DNA of 64,000 nucleotides from Anopheles merus (lineage: Eukaryota; Arthropoda; Insecta; Diptera; Culicidae): NCBI RefSeq assembly GCF_017562075.2, contig NC_054084.1, positions 12,786,798 to 12,850,797 of the forward strand, written 5' to 3'. Under the pieces are notes generated by a model, which ran no database searches, was not told the DNA's origin, and saw nothing but the letters and a program-made list of their open reading frames with translations. The stretch's first letter is position 1. Each line of letters starts with the position of its first letter. The position numbers and the translations under genes are program-made. Below, piece after piece: positions 62,351 to 64,000 of this stretch.

Positions 62351-64000
62351 CCACAACCCACCACCGCAACGCGGACCGTGCCGCCAGACGGGTCGCTAAC
62401 ACAACAACATCACAACCCCCTCTGCAGCATGCTCCAAACCGTAAGAAATCATCGCATAACCGCTCGCACCTTTAACCACCAACAACACAGACCCGGCTAA
62501 TGGGCTGGTAGATGGAGAGATCGCCGACCAGTATCATGGGCGCCATTTGTGCGGGCGCCATTTTGAAGACGCATGCACATGCACTTTCACCCGTGCCTGT
62601 TATCTGCTACCGTTTCCACCGCTGCAGCACGATGCGCGCGGAAACGAAAGTATCCTGCCAGCCGTTGAAAGAAGTTTATTAGACAGGCAGCTAATAAAGC
62701 CTCTCATTTTCCCTATTGCACCTGGAGATGGAAAAGCTTTCCGCGGTAAACCCATTGGTTTTAATGCCATTTTTTCCACCCTCCAAATGGTTACGATTAC
62801 AATAAAAACAACCAAACGTTAGCATGATGCCATGCCAACTGCCCTAATTGATGCTCGACGTAAACGAGCTTATCGAAACTGAATTACTGTCGGATTAAAG
62901 GTTCACTTTTCGTGAGTTTGGTATCGCATCGCATGTTGCAGCAGTGCATGGAGCAGAGAAAAACAACCCCGCACATGTGCAGCAATCCAAATTCATTTCC
63001 CCTTAATTGTAGTGTCTGCAAACACATTTTCAAGTGTGCAGGTTGCTTCAACGTTAAAAACTTTGCCCTATAGCTCGGTTCAATTGCCAATTAATTTCGT
63101 TCCCAAATCTTCAGTAACTCTTCAGACAAAAGAGAGGTGCTCAAAATAATAAACTCACTAAGATCATTCAACACTTTAACAAATCATCTCAGAAATATTC
63201 TTACGAGTGTAATTGGTTTTTTTACTTTATTTTATTTATTTCCTCGCACAACTGACACATCTTCTCGCCTCCCCAGAAAAGGTGAATAAATACATAAATA
63301 ATTGGAAAATAAGGAAACCTGTACTGCACCAGCACCACAGGACTCGCTCCGGCAGGTTTGATTAATGGTGACTTTTTCTGCTAAACCAACCGTTTGCTCG
63401 ATCGCACAGAATGTCACACGATGGGCGTTCATTCAACAATCGCAAAGAAATGCACGCATCTTGTCGCACGAAGTAGGTGGGCTCCATTATATGTCTGGTG
63501 ATTTACCATTTCGATTGAACTGAGAGCGTTTTTTAAATATTCATCCTGGTGATCCATTACATGGAGCTTGTTGAGCAAGTGATCGGTGTTAATGTTATTT
63601 CTCAGGATTTTTATATTTAATAATGTTCAATAAATGACATCAAAACAAAATAAGTTGATTGTGGCAATCTCCATTTTTCATTTTCTGACAAACGATTCTT
63701 TGTATTGTTTATTTATTGAAGATAATTGCGTGGCGCGCGCAGGGGCCTTTGCAATATTAAAAATAAAATAATACTTAAGATAACCTTACTTGCTATGTAT
63801 TTGAAAACAGACATGAACATTTAAACGTGGCAACGGTAATATTGAAGTCAAAAAAGCAGTAGAACTTATTAAAAGCTTTACACATTGAAATAATTGGATC
63901 ATGAGCTCCTCTGTAAGTACGGGCCTCACGGTGTATTTTGATCAGAAAATTTCGAAGACGTAGTGCGTGGTCAGGGGCGTACAAATTGATCTTAAGAAGG

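Overview
This is eukaryotic, insect genomic DNA, most probably from an Anopheles mosquito of the gambiae group. The basis is a T-box gene with an insect-like protein sequence, a 68-bp intron beside introns of 10-24 kb, dense short microsatellites, and several copies of a roughly 200-bp tRNA-like SINE that matches my memory of SINE200 of Anopheles gambiae. There is no bacterial gene organisation, no rRNA and no CRISPR. No tRNA gene was recognised.

One gene explains all the convincing coding sequence. It is a Tbx20-class T-box transcription factor (orthologue of Drosophila H15/midline, neuromancer), read on the minus strand from a start codon at 48153 toward the left edge. Five coding exons can be placed with compatible splice sites and phases: 48153-47976, 38354-38152, 38083-37953, 14274-13989 and 2897-2653. 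Together they encode 347 complete codons plus two bases: a poly-alanine stretch, an FSIAAIMA (eh1-like) motif, an acidic and Ser/Thr/Arg-rich linker, and what looks like the whole T-box. The 3' exon or exons encoding the C-terminal part were not found and should lie beyond position 1. The introns measure about 9.6 kb, 68 bp, 23.7 kb and 11.1 kb, followed by an open last intron.

The other 98% is non-coding. It alternates between balanced-composition blocks of 2-5 kb, with embedded TAAT/ATAAATTA homeodomain-like cores and CA/GA/GT microsatellites, and AT-rich blocks of 0.5-1.7 kb. Almost every recognisable transposon insertion sits in or at the edge of an AT-rich block: four SINEs plus one degenerate fragment, a small hAT-like element that contains one of the SINEs, and two tiny LINE-tail-like insertions with long target-site duplications. 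I infer that the balanced blocks are under constraint, as expected for enhancers of a patterning gene.

From 48154 to 64000 is sequence upstream of the start codon. It holds a candidate TATA box and a G-quadruplex motif within 330 bp of the ATG, long (GT)28 and (TAA)40 microsatellites, two SINEs in opposite orientation, and a diverged short-period repeat near 61 kb. No second gene was recognised. I found no evidence of a previously undescribed gene system; the most interesting material is the cis-regulatory layout and the well-preserved insertion footprints.
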